NCBI GenBank assembly: GCA_001828545.1
Contig: MHYW01000118.1
Span: 1-5,335 of the forward strand
Reading direction: 5' to 3'
Source: Planctomycetes bacterium RIFCSPHIGHO2_12_FULL_52_36
Lineage (GTDB): Bacteria > Planctomycetota > Brocadiia > Brocadiales > Bathyanammoxibiaceae
DNA: 5,335 nt
The position numbers were made by a program, and so were the translations under genes. Positions 5,282-5,335 of the stretch are shown piece by piece. Below the pieces are notes generated by a model. It ran no database searches and was not told the origin of the DNA. It saw only the letters and a program-made list of their open reading frames with translations. Each line of letters opens with the position of its first letter. The stretch's first letter is position 1.

Positions 5282-5335
5282 TGTAGCTCTAACCACTCAG
5301 GCCTATGGCCAGTTGATGGATACCCCCTGGCCTAT
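5253..5335 (+). CDS. Start of a secreted protein, possibly PQQ-like beta-propeller repeat protein; 3' end outside window
   Basis: Only 27 codons are visible, but they form a convincing gene start. An AGGAGG with 6-nt spacing precedes GTG, followed by a Sec-type signal peptide: M-R-S, a hydrophobic core LFIALSIVAL, then TTQAYG with a plausible cleavage after AYG. The mature part begins QLMDTPWP, and the last two bases (AT) would allow Met next. The phrase DTPWPM is, from general knowledge, typical of the first strand of PQQ-like/BamB-like beta-propeller repeat proteins (often DTPWPMFRHD...), so a periplasmic or surface propeller protein is a reasonable inference. The family call rests on very few residues. 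The gene is divergent from the lipoprotein gene and overlaps its 5' end by 29 bp (44 bp if that gene uses the GTG at 5296). No clear promoter was seen upstream; it would have to lie within the lipoprotein coding region. Confidence 0.72.
   Translation, partial: MRSLFIALSIVALTTQAYGQLMDTPWP

Noticed and set aside
5300..5335. GGCCTAT direct repeat 29 bp apart, and short minus-strand frames ending at 5303 or 5289 that could be the tail of an upstream gene
   Set aside because: Seven bases at that spacing can be chance, and the visible plus-strand signal-peptide gene is a better explanation of this edge than a minus-strand gene tail.

Overview
The window looks like chromosomal DNA from an uncultured-type Gram-negative bacterium. 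The evidence is a lipoprotein with a LolA-like fold signature, a biotin-synthesis enzyme, heavy use of AGG and ATA codons, and interspersed palindromic repeats of two kinds that are common in environmental genomes such as Planctomycetota/Brocadiia, Nitrospirota and deltaproteobacterial lineages. The sequence does not allow a firmer placement. Those lineages are an inference from general knowledge, not a database match.

Layout. (1) 1-1353 (+): the 3' six-sevenths of a comM/yifB-type Mg-chelatase-like AAA+ ATPase, whose 5' end lies outside the window. (2) 1366-2541 (+): bioF (8-amino-7-oxononanoate synthase), 12 bp behind comM and probably cotranscribed with it; its coding sequence contains a perfect 28-bp palindrome. 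(3) 2542-2674: a short intergenic stretch with a weak terminator-like hairpin and a very good sigma70-type promoter (TTGACA, 17 bp, TTTAAT). (4) 2675-4216 (+): a 513-residue polytopic membrane protein resembling GT-C/TMTC-type glycosyltransferases, with a soluble C-terminal domain. (5) 4217-4480: a repeat-rich gap between convergent genes, holding a long fold-back repeat, a possible terminator and a second element related to the bioF palindrome. (6) 4481-5281 (-): an outer-membrane-type lipoprotein with a LolA/DUF4292-like appearance. (7) 5253-window end (+): the start of a secreted protein with a strong Shine-Dalgarno and a signal peptide; its mature N-terminus reads QLMDTPWP, reminiscent of PQQ-like beta-propeller repeat proteins.

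The genes do not form one pathway: DNA uptake/recombination (comM), biotin synthesis (bioF), surface glycan modification (putative GT-C) and cell-envelope proteins. The most notable points are the head-to-head overlap of at least 29 bp between the lipoprotein gene and the divergent secreted-protein gene, and the mobile palindromes that have entered coding sequence: one inside bioF, one supplying the lipoprotein stop codon, and possibly a third in a comM loop.
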